A stretch of 64,000 nucleotides of DNA from Apodospora peruviana (Eukaryota; Ascomycota; Sordariomycetes; Sordariales; Lasiosphaeriaceae): positions 4,650,001 through 4,714,000 of the forward strand of contig JAUEDM010000004.1 of the NCBI GenBank assembly GCA_033439685.1, written 5' to 3'. A program made the translations under genes and the position numbers. Under the pieces are notes generated by a model. The model was given only the letters and a program-made list of their open reading frames with translations. It did no database searches and had not been told where the DNA came from. Position 1 is the first letter of the stretch. Each line of letters starts with the position of its first letter. Below are positions 34,148 to 44,283 of the stretch, piece by piece.

Positions 34148-35249
34148 ATGCGTCCGTCACTGCTGCTCTCGCAGCTCCTTCCACTGGCCTGGCTCCAGCT
34201 CGCCAGCGCCGGATCCCAGTCGCCGAAACGCGGACTAGTCTTCACGCCCAACGACGACTGGCCCGAAGACAACAAGCTCTGGGCGGCCGAAGGCTCCGGC
34301 CTAACATGGTACTACAACTTTGGCTGGAACGCGACGGCAGCGTACAGCACGACACCGCAAGACAAGTTCGAGTTCGTGCCGATGATGTGGGGTGCCGGCA
34401 CCGAGAACGGGACGGATACCTACTTCCTAGGCAACATCACCACCACGATGGAAAAGGACAAGAGAAACATCACGCATGTGTTGAGCTTTAGTCACCCGGA
34501 GCAGAATTTCACGAATGGAGGCAGCGAGATGAAACCGGTTGTTGCCGCGAGAGCATGGATCAACAATGCGATCCCGCTGCAGAAGATGGGTGTCAAGGTC
34601 GGATTGCCGATTGTTGGGGACCCCTATTCCTGGGTGGACCCTTTTCTGAAGAACTGTTCCGCCCTGCTGGCCAAGGAGAAGGGGGAAGACAAGGACTCGA
34701 GGTGCACGTTCGACTTTATGCCGATTACGTCGTATGGGAACTTTAGCGTGCTGAAGAGTCGGGTCGACCTGTTTGCGAATGCGTGAGTTTCATTCACCTT
34801 CTCTCTCTCTCTCCAGCTATCACCGATCCCGCTGACGATGGGTGTCCGACAGGTTCCCTGACATTCCCGTCTGGGTTGTCGAGTACGGCTACAACGACCA
34901 GGACCTCGCCACGACCCAAAAGTTCTTCAACGAATCCCTTCCTTACCTCGACAGCACCGACATTGTTGAGCGATACGCCTGGTTCGGGGCGTTCCGCAGC
35001 ATTGTGTCCAACGTCGGGCCCAACGGCGCCATGCTGGACCCGTACGGCGATTTGACCGATATTGGGTCCTGGTACCTGGGAGGGAACGGGACAGGTAACG
35101 AGGCTCTGCCCACCGATACACCGGGTAACAGCTCGTGCACAGCGGCGAACCCTTGCGGCAAGAATGCCGGGACCACACTGAGAAGCGACGTTGATCTATT
35201 GGTATGGAAAGGGGTCTTTGTGTCATGTCTCTTTGCGTTGTTGTTATAA
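34148..35249 (+). CDS. Secreted, probably GPI-anchored GH128/asl1-like glycoside hydrolase with altered catalytic site
   Basis: The exons are 34148..34782 and 34853..35249, 343 aa; the intron contains a (CT)n tract before CCGACAG. Translation from the ATG at 34148 gives a signal peptide (LLLSQLLPLAWLQLASA). The asl1-like core is clear: GLVFTPNDDWPEDNK, FEFVPMMWG, then VWVVEYGYND and IVERYAWFGAF. The protein ends in a Ser/Thr/Gly-rich region and a hydrophobic tail (VFVSCLFALLL), which suits a GPI-anchor signal and a cell-wall location. Family members cleave beta-1,3-glucan. Where the acid/base Glu normally stands in an FNEP motif, this protein has FSHPEQ, so that Glu is replaced by His; the nucleophile Glu in VVEYGY is kept. 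It may bind glucan without cutting it, or use another acid. Its convergent neighbour retains both Glu residues. Confidence 0.85.
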
Positions 35250-35300
35250 TTGGACAGCTTCCATTGTCAAGCCGCCAAACCTCCAAGTAATGATAATATG

Positions 35301-36041
35301 TCATGCCTCCGTGGTATAGATTTTCCCCAGATCCGTCAGTCGTCCCTTATCATCCAACATGCGTGCCCACTTGCCAACCGTGCCTGTATCCCTCATCGCC
35401 CCGAACCACGCATACCTCTCAACCCAGTCGAGCGTGTCAAGATACTTGCAAGCTTCCCTGCAAAAGTTTTCAACATGCTCTTTCGGCAACGGGTTGTCCA
35501 CGTTCCAGTTGGTGGGCGCGAACTCGGTGATCCACGCCGGTTTGTCGGCACCCAGCTGGTGGTACGTACTCCAAATATAATCATAGAACTGACCCAGTTC
35601 CTCGCCGTACCAGTGCAACCCATAGAAATCAACGTCTCCGCCCCGCGCGCGGATTACTGACAAAAACTCTTTGAGCCAGACAACTCCCTGGGGAGCAGAA
35701 GAGATGCCCGGGCTGCCGCAGCGGATACCAGCCCGACGGAGCGGTTCCATGTGTTGCAGCCATTGCTCGGCGGCGAGGGAGACAGGCATGTTGGACTGCG
35801 AAGGGAGTTCTGGCTCATTGAAGCCCAGTATGGCGGGACGACCATGGCAGTGGGAGTTGAGGGCGGAAATGTTGACGTGGTTCCATTGCATCGGGACGAA
35901 CTGCAGAGACTGCGTGCCTGGAGTTGGCTGCGGTGACCAGTTGTACAGCCATGACACTTTGGACCCGGGCTTGGTGAAGATGAATGGCGCATCCGTATTG
36001 GATGTGGGCCAACACAGTCCGCGCTTGCTGCAAGGCGTCAT
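35301..36041 (-). CDS. GH128/asl1-like beta-glucanase, single exon, 246 aa
   Basis: The frame runs from the ATG at 36041 to the stop at 35301. The N-terminus MTPCSKRGLCWPTSNTD is the usual start of short asl1-like proteins, without a signal peptide in this model. An upstream exon (an ATG near 36223 followed by a GTAATT donor) could add a leader but is unproven. The catalytic pair is present: FNEPE (acid/base) and WITEFAPTNW (nucleophile). Other family landmarks are FVPMQWNHVN, FYGLHWYG and VERYAWFGAMRD. The expected activity is endo-beta-1,3-glucan hydrolysis, for wall remodelling or glucan use. It lies tail-to-tail with the other GH128-like gene, only 51 nt between stops, and the shared C-terminal motif suggests an old duplication. 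Confidence 0.85.
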   Translation of the reverse strand: MTPCSKRGLCWPTSNTDAPFIFTKPGSKVSWLYNWSPQPTPGTQSLQFVPMQWNHVNISALNSHCHGRPAILGFNEPELPSQSNMPVSLAAEQWLQHMEPLRRAGIRCGSPGISSAPQGVVWLKEFLSVIRARGGDVDFYGLHWYGEELGQFYDYIWSTYHQLGADKPAWITEFAPTNWNVDNPLPKEHVENFCREACKYLDTLDWVERYAWFGAMRDTGTVGKWARMLDDKGRLTDLGKIYTTEA

Positions 36042-36357
36042 ATTAGATTTTCTGTTGTTGCTGTCGACTGGACTGGCTGTCTGGTTCGGAAAGATGGGAT
36101 GACGTACTCTCCGGTTTTGTGGATGCAGCGCTGAGATTGCGAAGGCCCGGATTACCGGGTCCGGGATCAGAGACAGAATTACCTGCACAATGCTTCAAAC
36201 CCATTAAGTGGTCGCTCGTCATCAAGAATATGAATCACGTTGCCCCGTTCGCAAAGTAGGCCAGAATTGTAAAAGGAAGACATGTCCTAATTGAGGTGAG
36301 GGTGAGTAAATTCATAGCCAGTGACTTTGAGGCCGTCACATATCCAATCAAAAGCCT
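36042..36357. other. Intergenic upstream of the tRNA-Gly gene
   Basis: About 316 nt that may contain a 5' exon or promoter of the 246-aa hydrolase. Nothing else is recognised. Confidence 0.4.
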
Positions 36358-36428
36358 GCGTCAGTGGTTTAGTGGTAAAATCCATCGTTGCCATCGATGG
36401 GCCCCGCGTTCGATTCGCGGCTGACGCA
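36358..36428 (+). tRNA. tRNA-Gly(GCC), no intron
   Basis: A full cloverleaf can be drawn: acceptor GCGTCAG pairs with CTGACGC, the anticodon stem CATCG/CGATG encloses the loop TTGCCAT with anticodon GCC at 36390-36392, and the T arm is CCGCG-TTCGATT-CGCGG. The discriminator base is A at 36428. The D loop GGTTTAGTGGTA contains the box A core, and the T loop the box B core of polymerase III promoters. A T-rich run follows from about 36432 (CTTTCTCTTTTGGTTTTTT) and can serve as terminator. Confidence 0.95.
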
Positions 36429-36864
36429 AAACTTTCTCTTTTGGTTTTTTCTCCCTAAGAACTTGCGTTTTACTTGGTATTGTAGAGTTCAGTGACTTTC
36501 TCCTCTTGTTTGCAGCGCCCTTTTTTCGTGTTAATTAGATCGGTGAAAAGTCCAACTTTGTTGTTTGGTCGCAGATAAGCGCCGTGGATGTGCGATAAGC
36601 TTTGGTGACTAAGCCGAATTTCCCACTGAGCTGGGCAGCTGCCGGGCCACGTTGACAGGAGTGAAGCTCGGTGAAGCTCCAAAACACTCTCGGATCTGAC
36701 ACATGCAAGCAAGCTTTCGTCCATCAAGACACCAATTCGGACGGCGCAAAGATGCACTGGTCAGGGCAGGGCCTTGAAGTTTAAAAGAATTATCTTGGAT
36801 TGACACACCTCCGGACTGCGCACCCACCGCAGGTGCATTCCTCAACTCAACCCGACAAATCGAG
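36429..36864. other. Intergenic, nothing recognised
   Basis: About 436 nt between tRNA-Gly and the membrane protein gene; presumably its promoter. Confidence 0.5.
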
Positions 36865-37809
36865 ATGGCGCTCTCCCGTGTACAGCAATTGCTTCTGATC
36901 GCATTCACTTTGGCGGCTCCGGCGCTGGCCTACATCCACGAGAATGCCTTGCCTTCATACCACTACAGCGCACCAATTCGTGTCGAGTGCATGAACCGGA
37001 GCTCGTGAGTCTTCTTTTCCAGTGCGCATCATCGATCTGTTCTGACCAAAAACAGAGAAACCGGCGAACACATCGAGGACGCATCCACCCACGAAATCGA
37101 ATGGATTCCCTTCCCGGTCTGCAACGAGACGGGCCAACCGCTCGAGTTCCACTACGGCATCGAAGGCGAGCAGAACTGCACGATCCCCGAGATCAGCGAC
37201 CCCTTCTTCCACCTGCTCGAGTTCTACATCCACAGCGACGCGCCCCTTTCCTGTCGCCTGCCCTCGCGACCACCTCCCCACGTCGAGACCGTCGGCGAGA
37301 AACCGTATGACACGGAATACATACCGCTGGTGTTTGCCCTAGCCGGCACGCTCCAGCTTAGCCACATGCACATCAGCACCCACATGAACGTGCTGCTGCA
37401 CAGCACGCCCAAACATCACATCCACCCGCACGACAGCGGCGTGCTCGACAGCGGCACCGCCTACTCGACGAGCCCGCTGACGCACATGGAGGGCAGCGCG
37501 ACCAAGCGGCTCGTGATTGGAGACCCGCTGCCGCTGAGCTTTTCTGTGAGGTGGTTCCCGACGCCTGCGCTGCCCATGGTCGAGGGCAGGGTGGAGTGGA
37601 ACGGGATGGGCGGCCACATCTTTGCCAGTACTGTGTTTTATAGTCTGGTGTCGTTTATGGCCGGTGCCGTGGTGTCGGGCGTCTACTTCTTTGGGTCGGT
37701 GCTGCCCAGACGACTGAGAGGACGGGGGCTTGGGGGTGCCACGCCCTTGGCGTACGGGTTGAATGGTATGGGCAATGGCTGGGGATACCAGAAGAGGGCG
37801 ATGGATTAA
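36865..37809 (+). CDS. Conserved fungal secretory-pathway membrane protein, unknown function (297 aa)
   Basis: The exons are 36865..37004 and 37056..37809; the 51-nt intron (GTGAGT to AACAG) joins in phase. Residues 1-22 form a signal peptide (LLLIAFTLAAPALA). A lumenal domain follows with conserved-looking stretches: PIRVECMNRS, HEIEWIPFPVCNETG, HMHISTHMNVLLH and a His-rich HHIHPH segment. A membrane helix near the C-terminus (FYSLVSFMAGAVVSGVYFFG) is followed by a basic cytosolic tail. I recognise the pattern as a conserved fungal type-I membrane protein but know no function. The His cluster could bind metal; that is only a guess. ER, vacuole or cell surface are all possible locations. Confidence 0.85.
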
Positions 37810-38035
37810 TGACAACATGGAATGAGATGGGAAGAATATGTCATGATGTTTGGAGGAATGAATCTTAAATGGGGCATATTGCGGCGCGGGTATCCGTCGC
37901 TCTCTGTACACTTTTAATTCGCAACGATAACAATGGCTTGGGATCTGTAGGATTATCTGGGATTCACAGACTACCTATATAATGTCACGGAGACAGTTGG
38001 AGACCCTTTCCACCATGGCCCGTCACGTTGTCTAC

Positions 38036-38733
38036 CTACTGCACCTTCTTCCCTGCCAGAGCAGCATCCGCCACCCGGATTCGCGACAGGATCCGCGAAG
38101 CCATGTCGATAAAGACGAGAGTCGCTGCTTGCATCGTTAGATATAATCCCTTCTAGCCTTCCCCGTCATTCATGACAGCAGTGCAACTTACGAATAACAA
38201 ACCATGGCCCAAAGAAGTTGACCTGAAAGGTCCGCTTCACCTCGGCCGAGTACACGGCATCATCCCAGTAGAAACTGTCGTGAATGCACACGAGCGTGGT
38301 GAGCGCCGTCTCGAAGCCATAGAGCAGAAACAGCAGCTCGTCGGCGCCCGATGTGCCCGTACGCTTCACACCGAACCGGTACAGCGCGTAGAGCACGGTC
38401 GGCAGCGTGAAGGCGAACTCGAGGTACAGGAACAGGCCCATCCAGCTGTCGTGGCCCGACGCCGTCTCGCGCGACCACTGCACGATCGGGTCATTGTACT
38501 TCGCGATATGTTCCTTCTGGACGGTGGCGAAGAGGTGAAGAGGCGCACCCGGCGACTCGTGAAGCCATTTGGGGTAGAACTCGAGTGCATCGATGACTGC
38601 GCGCAGCTGTTAGCTTGCCGTTTAAGTCTTGGAGTACGTCGGGGCATCAGAGCTTACGGAGGATGATGGGAACCTGGATGGTGAACCACACCAGCCAGAC
38701 ATTGTTCCTCCACGTCTTTGTGTATGTCGTCAT
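38036..38733 (-). CDS. EXPERA-domain membrane protein (TMEM97/EBP-like), 189 aa
   Basis: The exons are complement(38036..38124, 38192..38596, 38658..38733); all joins are in phase. Without the last intron (GTAAGT to AAGCAG) the protein would end early at LHCCHE; splicing gives a better tail, TLVFIDMASRILSRIRV, ending KKVQ. Four membrane segments are visible: VWLVWFTIQVPIILL, WMGLFLYLEFAFTLPTVLYALY, ELLFLLYGFETALTTLVCI and the FFGPWFVIPTLVFIDM region. The spacing, with IDALEFYPKWL after the first helix, fits the EXPERA fold shared by sterol isomerases and sigma-2 receptor-like proteins. The likely place is the ER membrane and the likely role sterol handling. Enzyme activity cannot be claimed. 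Confidence 0.8.
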
Positions 38734-39389
38734 CGTGGTTTCTCCCGGGGCTGATGTTGATGTATAGGGTAGTTGCTTTGCTCGAACAGAGCTTCGATGC
38801 GAAAGCGGACTTGGTTCCACGGCGCGGTCAATTATCAAGACGCGAAGTCAGCTTCAGCTTCAGCTGTCCGTGCAACCCCTGCGGCTGCTGTCAGCATCGT
38901 CAGCATGCGCCGGCCAAACCCATCTGCTTGCTTCGTGCAAATGCATTCGAAAGGAAACTGCGCACCTTGAAAGAAAACACGTTTCTACTTTAACAGTTAG
39001 CGAGTACAAGGGGTCGTGTCCGATTTCTCAATAGCGTGTGCTCAGTGTTGACACCCCTCGCCGAGTTCAGGGGTTCCCCCGCCGCGACGGCACACTGATC
39101 AAGCGCAGTCAAGTTGGAGTTGGTCAACAACTTGCAAGGCCGCAGAGTCAAGAAAAAGCCCAAACAAAATTTGAGATCTCCTTTTCTTAAATATCGAGGG
39201 TTCATCCAGCTTAGCTCAATCTTTGTAGCTCAATCTTTGTAGCTCAATCTTTGTCGCCCGCTGGGTCACCCCACCTCGTCGGATCCAGATTCGACAGGAA
39301 TCTCCGAGCAAGGATCGTGAAGCTGTTGTCCCGGCTGCTCCACCCAACTCCATTCAAGTAACATCATGACGTGTAAATTTTTCATTTAA
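38734..39389. other. Intergenic, promoter of EXPERA gene and approach to tRNA-Leu
   Basis: About 656 nt. The only notable element is the 14-nt triple repeat at 39213-39254. Confidence 0.5.
39213..39254. repeat. Three exact tandem copies of a 14-mer
   Basis: AGCTCAATCTTTGT is repeated three times without a mismatch, about 135 nt upstream of tRNA-Leu. It is probably a young minisatellite. Confidence 0.9.
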
Positions 39390-39490
39390 GGTGAGATGGC
39401 CGAGCGGTCTAAGGCGCTACGTTAAGGAAATCACCCTTAATCCAATATCCGTAGTCCGAAAGGGCGTGGGTTCGAATCCCACTCTCATCA
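39390..39490 (+). tRNA. tRNA-Leu(AAG) with a 21-nt intron
   Basis: The acceptor GGTGAGA pairs with TCTCATC with one G-T pair; the D arm contains TGGCCGAGCGGTCTAAGGCG. The anticodon stem CTACG/CGTAG encloses 28 nt, so removal of 21 nt (39428-39448) after TTAAGG leaves a normal 7-nt loop with anticodon AAG at 39424-39426. A class-II variable arm (TCCGAAAGGGC) is followed by the T arm GTGGG-TTCGAAT-CCCAC and discriminator A. Part of the intron (CACCCTTAA) can pair with the anticodon region, as expected for a substrate of the tRNA splicing endonuclease. Confidence 0.93.
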
Positions 39491-41026
39491 ATGATTTATC
39501 TTTTTGCTCATTTCTGCTCTGATGGTTAAGGCTATTTTCATTTTCCCCTTCCGAAATGGACTTGAGCTCTTGGTGGGTTTCAAGCCGTCTGCGGCCGGAT
39601 CCATGGAAAGGGCGGCCTTACGGTTACCAGGTTTGTCATTGTACATTCTCTCTCAGGAAGAACTGGGAGCATTTCTGTCTTGGAAGGTCCAGGGCCCAGG
39701 GCTTTCCCAACTGACTGAACATTGACACTTGCAATTCATATATTACCCCGAAAGATCCTCAGCCACACAGGGTGGTTTAAAACTTACCACAATTATGCAA
39801 TATGACATAATGAGGGCTCCCTCTCTACTCTAAAGGTGAGCATAAGTTACCCTTCACCGAGAGCATGTATGACCCTGCTCTGCGACGGCACCTAGCGTGG
39901 CGACGAAACAAGTACACATACCAGCTTTATTCCCTTGCACAGCTCTTCCAGGTTGATGGGAAGGATAATCCAAACACCACTGAAGCACGCTTCCAAGCCG
40001 AAATCCCTACTCGTACAGTCTCTATGTCCCTAGATCGACAAATCCATCTGCGTTTTCACGGTCACAGCGTAGGTCTCGGCGGCACTTTGCATGACTATTC
40101 TTTGAATGGTGTCACTGGTTAGGATCTTGCAGCAGCAGTTATATCGAGACACCGTCGACAAATACACCACACCACAGGATCTGACCATTTGGCATCCGCC
40201 AGGCAGGGAGCTTAAATGGTCCGTTGTGTGGCAGGCATTATCGATATTTCCGGACTAGTCCGTCGCGATAACCTCACCTCCACCGAGAGGTCCGAGAATA
40301 ACCTGCTCTGTCATAAGGTTTACCGCATGTACCGATCCAAGAAGTCAGGATGAGATCAACCATCCACCCAGCTTCCACTCCAGGGCATTCAGTGCTGCAG
40401 GTTCTGGCCCCTCATCGGCCATGATCTTCCCATAGACACACAAGTATCTCATGTCTCTCAATATGGTCGAATTCGCACTCCCTGCCCAATGCAGTCAGTC
40501 GCCTCTGCCTGCCGACTTAACTACCTATCCAATCATATTCTCTATCGACGATCGAAACTCCATGTACATAGATCGGGCTCGGATTTGAACCATCACGTTC
40601 GGATTTTTAGAGGTTATAATCTCTATACCTAACCGGACTTTATCGAAAAGTCCGTTCTTCTCCGAGCCCTACGGCTCCTGCGAATATAAATCCTAAACTA
40701 ACAGCAAAACTAGGTATTAAAAAGGAATGAAAAAATATTCTGGAGACGGCCGCTATCCCCGTCACGGGACGGTGGTAAACTAGTGGAGGTTTAGTTATAG
40801 CAGAATGCAGATGTGCGATGCTAGCGATGCAACCGTGGGGTGGCGTGATAACACACCACCGCTTGCGGCACGCCCTGATATCAACGGCATTGAATGCCCA
40901 GCTTATAAAGACGACCACCAGATGCACCAGCGAAATCCAATATCCCCGCATCTTCAAACTTGTACACTGACACAACCAATTGAACAAAGACCACAGCATT
41001 CTCATTCTCAGACAACCAAATTCGCG
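39491..41026. other. Gene-poor stretch with an AT-rich relic
   Basis: About 1.5 kb without a supported gene. Short frames at 39504-39725 and 39865-40122 lack domain features. The AT-rich structured block at 40570-40760 is listed separately. The last 200 nt are likely the SDR promoter. Confidence 0.5.
40570..40760. repeat. AT-rich, hairpin-bearing block, possible repeat relic
   Basis: It contains an 8-bp hairpin (CGGACTTT-ATCGA-AAAGTCCG), a second imperfect hairpin (AGAGGTTATAATCTCT) and outer complementary heptamers GGGCTCG and CGAGCCC about 90 nt apart. Base composition is clearly lower in GC than the flanks. On the minus strand the order resembles a tRNA cloverleaf, but the T stem does not form. 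A tRNA-derived or other transposon relic is possible. Confidence 0.4.
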
Positions 41027-42055
41027 ATGGTCAGCCTCACCGAGGTCAAAGCAGCCAATGCATCACTCCACTCCACTGCTCCCCCGGGCCTGGTGTCAGT
41101 AGTAGTCGGCGGCACGAACGGCATCGGCAAAGGTTTTCTCTACGAGCTAGCCAAACACACCAGCAACCCCAAGATCTACATCGTCGGCCGCAACGAGGCC
41201 ACCCTCGGCAAGATCATCCAAGACCTGAAGGATGTCAACCTCACAGGCACCTACATCCCCATCTTGGCCAGCGATTTGACGCTCGTCTCCGTCGTCCGCA
41301 AAACAACAGCGCAAATCATCACCCAAGAGAAAAAAATCGACCTCCTCTTTCTCTCGCAGGGCTATCTCACCTTATCGGGGCGCGACGAATCCCCCGAAGG
41401 TCTCGACCGGATCTCAACGATCCGCTACTACGGGCGGATGCGCTTCATCCTGGACCTGCTCCCACTCTTGGAGGCTGCCCCATCTCCGCGCGTAGTGTCG
41501 GTGTTGGCCGCAGGCACAGAAGGAACCATCTACCCAGACGACTTGGGCCTAAAACAGCCGAATCACCACGGAGCCATCGTGCAAACTGCCGCCGCGGTGA
41601 CTTACACGACACTCTTTCTCGAACAGCTGGCCAAACTGCACCCGAAAGTCGGTTTCTGTCACACGCATCCCGGGATCGTCAGGACAAACATCTTCAACAA
41701 CGCAAAGTTCAATCCCGTGTTCAAGTTCTTTGTGGTGTGGATCCTCGCACCAACGGTCATGAGGCTGATTTCTATCTCTGCGGAGGAGGCGGGAACGAGG
41801 CAGTTGTACGTGGCGACGAGCCCGGCTTTTGTGTCTGCTGCCGAGGGCGCGAGCAGCAGAACTGAGGACGCACTATCCAAACTGGCTCTGGGGACAGATG
41901 GAAAAAGGGGCAGTGGTGCGTATATGGTTGGGCAAAAGTGTCAGGCGGTGCAGAAGCAAGAGCTGTTGCAGCGATATAGGGATGATGGTGTGGATAAGAA
42001 ACTCTGGAAGCATACAGTTGGGGAGTTGGATAGGATCTTGGGAAGTGGGCAATGA
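41027..42055 (+). CDS. Short-chain dehydrogenase/reductase-like protein lacking the usual YxxxK
   Basis: A single exon of 342 aa from the ATG at 41027. The Rossmann nucleotide site is visible as VVGGTNGIGKGFLYEL at about 26-41, with IYIVGRN after it. IDLLFLSQGYL stands where the NNAG-like motif normally lies. At the expected YxxxK position the sequence is VTYTTLFLEQLA, so the catalytic Lys is replaced by Phe. HTHPGIVRTNIF is the conserved PG segment after it. A subgroup of fungal SDRs shares this altered site, so catalysis may differ or be absent. NAD(P) binding is still likely. The substrate and pathway are unknown. It is convergent with the AAA ATPase gene. Confidence 0.88.
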   Translation: MVSLTEVKAANASLHSTAPPGLVSVVVGGTNGIGKGFLYELAKHTSNPKIYIVGRNEATLGKIIQDLKDVNLTGTYIPILASDLTLVSVVRKTTAQIITQEKKIDLLFLSQGYLTLSGRDESPEGLDRISTIRYYGRMRFILDLLPLLEAAPSPRVVSVLAAGTEGTIYPDDLGLKQPNHHGAIVQTAAAVTYTTLFLEQLAKLHPKVGFCHTHPGIVRTNIFNNAKFNPVFKFFVVWILAPTVMRLISISAEEAGTRQLYVATSPAFVSAAEGASSRTEDALSKLALGTDGKRGSGAYMVGQKCQAVQKQELLQRYRDDGVDKKLWKHTVGELDRILGSGQ

Positions 42056-42327
42056 GGAATTGTTGCTGTCAGTGCGGGTTCGTCGGAGCTGAGATTCCTT
42101 TCTGATAGCGGTCGCTCCATTGCTTTCGTCCCATTCTTGTTCAGGTATTGTCAGACGTCCAATTCCCAAAGCAGTGTGCATCCACATGTCCCAGTTCATC
42201 GCAGAGCAGCGTTAAAACATAATACTGTACAAGACATAACAGAGAAACCCTTATTTCCATGTCGACCGTTCCGTCAGTCGAACAACCCTCTCGCGAACAT
42301 TTCAAGTCTGCAGTACTGATGCAGCTA

Positions 42328-43802
42328 CTACTCATTATCCATCCCCTCCCGCAAAATAGCAACCTGTTTCTGAATCTCGACCCACAGCGCATTGTTCTTC
42401 AAGTCATCACCGCCGCCACCACGCTTCTTCCTAGGGGGCGCAAGCTCAACCCAGTCCATGTCTTCATCCTCCACAACCCCGGAACCATCTGTGCCGCCTC
42501 GGGCGATTGCCAACAGCGCCGCCACAAAAGCCTCCTGGATATACGCAAAGCTGAATTTGTCGGTGATGTTGGCGATGGCCTTGCACAGCTCGTCGGGAAA
42601 GTCAATGTCCTTGTTGTCGGCGAGTTTCTCCTGCCAGAACTTGGCATACGCAATGCGCTGGTCGACATCAGGATTCGGAAATAAGTACTTTCTGTCAAAT
42701 CGGGATGGGCGCTTCGAGATGCCTGGATCAAGGCGGTCGAGGTGGTTGGTGCTGCCAATCATGAAGATTCCGTCGTTGCCCTTGAGACCGTCGACTTCGT
42801 TCAGGAAGTAGCTCCGCACAGAGTCGGCCACGATGGAATCGAGATCCTCGAATATCAGGTAGCAGGGTGCAAGCTGTCTTGCCTTGCTAAAGATTTGGTT
42901 GATGGCGTATTCGGGGCCGGCCCACTACGAATTCGACATTAGCTCAATCCAGAGAGTGAGGGCAGAAGCATGGAACTTACAGAAAAGAAGCTCCGCACAT
43001 AAAGCGCCGGAACAGGATCATCTCTGCCGTACAGGGTATGCATCATAGCCTTGATGGAAATAGTCTTGCCGTTACCGGGCGGGCCATAGTAGATAACCCC
43101 ACGCTTCCACGGCACCTTGAGCTTCTTGTACGTCTCCTGCGAGTTATAAAACGACAGATGATCATCAACAATAGCCTTCTTCATCTCAGGATCAAGAATT
43201 ACAGCATCCCACGACGCCTTCCTGACGCTGTCGTACAGCTCAGCGCTCTTCTGCCAGTAGCCGCCGTCCCAGACCCAGATCTCGTCGTGCAGCTCGTTGG
43301 CCCACTTGCCGGCGGCAATTATAAGGGAATCGGCCTTGTGCACATCTGTAGTCAGGATATAATTGTTGCGAACAGGCGGGTAGGCCATCACGCCGTCGCG
43401 GCCGTCGACCACATAGACCACGAACTCGGCGCCGTCCCATTTGTACAGGAATTTGGCAAACACCACGTCCTGCACCAGGACTCCGGGAGACCCGTCGATC
43501 CGCCGCGCGGGCGGAATGTAGCCTTTCCAGATCAGCGAGGGCGGGAGACCGGGCCCGGCGTCGTCGATGGTGGTGAAGCTTGCATGGCCGGCGGATGCGA
43601 ACCCAATGAGGTCAACGCTGTTGGCGGGCGAGGTGACCAGCTCGAGGTTGGGATATTGCTTCTTGAGGGTCTTGGCGATCACGGCGTCGGTGTTGATGCG
43701 CTTGGCTGTGCTGTGGTGGAAGAACTGTCGCGTGGTTTCGTCGACCTCGGGCTCGGCAGCAGCCTGTGATTGAGGCGCCGTTGTCCAAAATGGAGCTGCC
43801 AT
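42328..43802 (-). CDS. AAA-type ATPase of the fungal BCS1/proteasome-like superfamily, 472 aa
   Basis: The exons are complement(42328..42924, 42981..43802); the 56-nt intron (GTAAGT to CGTAG) joins SFFS to WAGPEY in phase. Residues 1-220 are a variable N-terminal domain with no membrane helix, unlike mitochondrial Bcs1. The AAA core has Walker A GPPGNGKT at about 245-252, Walker B YLIFEDLDS, sensor-1 GSTNH and an arginine-finger region (SKRPSRFDRKYLF). The lid domain includes FSFAYIQEAFVAALLA, and an acidic, basic and Gly-rich tail (EDEDMDW, RKKRGGGGDD) follows. Such proteins remodel or unfold partners using ATP. The partner is unknown and the location is probably cytosol or nucleus. Confidence 0.88.
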
Positions 43803-44283
43803 GTTTGCAGAATCTGGTGATTTGAGCAGATGAGGTTGGGGGGTGGATGGTGACGAAGGTGGGGTGAGCTTCAGTTGCTTTGGGGTACAGAGGGGAAAGG
43901 GGAGGGAAAGAGGGGAGCTCTCCTTCCACGAAAGTCAGCTGAATCCGAATCTGGAAGCTGACGTGGAGCTCTCAGGCAGCACAATTGAATGTGCAGGAAC
44001 GGACGGGGTTGGTAATGGCTGTGGGGTAAGGTTGGTGGTAGGGCCAAGGATCATGATACCATTTGCTTGCCAGTGCTTGCGTGGAAGGAGGCTGTGCCGC
44101 CCGTCAGAAGTGGAACTTCTTCCATGGCTCGTATTAGACTGTGTGAGGTTACCATTCGATGCATCGGATGCATTGGATGCCAAGATCGGAAACTACAGGT
44201 TTACCATTACGAGAATTCAGTCTTGAAATCCATTTGGGTCTTCGAGACATGACCAATCAATTTGTTTGATATCTCCTAGACCT
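43803..44283. other. Intergenic, promoter of the AAA ATPase gene
   Basis: About 480 nt between the AAA ATPase start and the end of the kinase-like gene. No gene is recognised. Confidence 0.5.

Noticed and set aside
34798..34816. Earlier acceptor after the CT-rich tract in the first GH128-like gene
   Set aside because: Only the later acceptor at 34852 gives the correct phase and restores FPDIPVWVVEYG.
35301..36188. Longer 295-codon version of the second GH128-like gene
   Set aside because: The extension starts at GTG and adds a non-homologous leader; the ATG at 36041 gives the typical N-terminus.
40565..40680. Possible mitochondrial-type or nuclear tRNA on the minus strand
   Set aside because: The outer stem pairs, but no 5-bp T stem can be drawn and the D and anticodon arms are wrongly spaced.
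40640..41005. Minus-strand 121-codon frame with a hydrophobic C-terminus (FAVSLGFIFAGAVGL), considered as a mitochondrial-DNA insertion
   Set aside because: I could not match it to any mitochondrial protein, and most of the frame is ordinary nuclear-type sequence.
43038..43769. Plus-strand 243-codon frame opposite the AAA ATPase gene
   Set aside because: It lies entirely antisense to the conserved ATPase exon and shows no domain.
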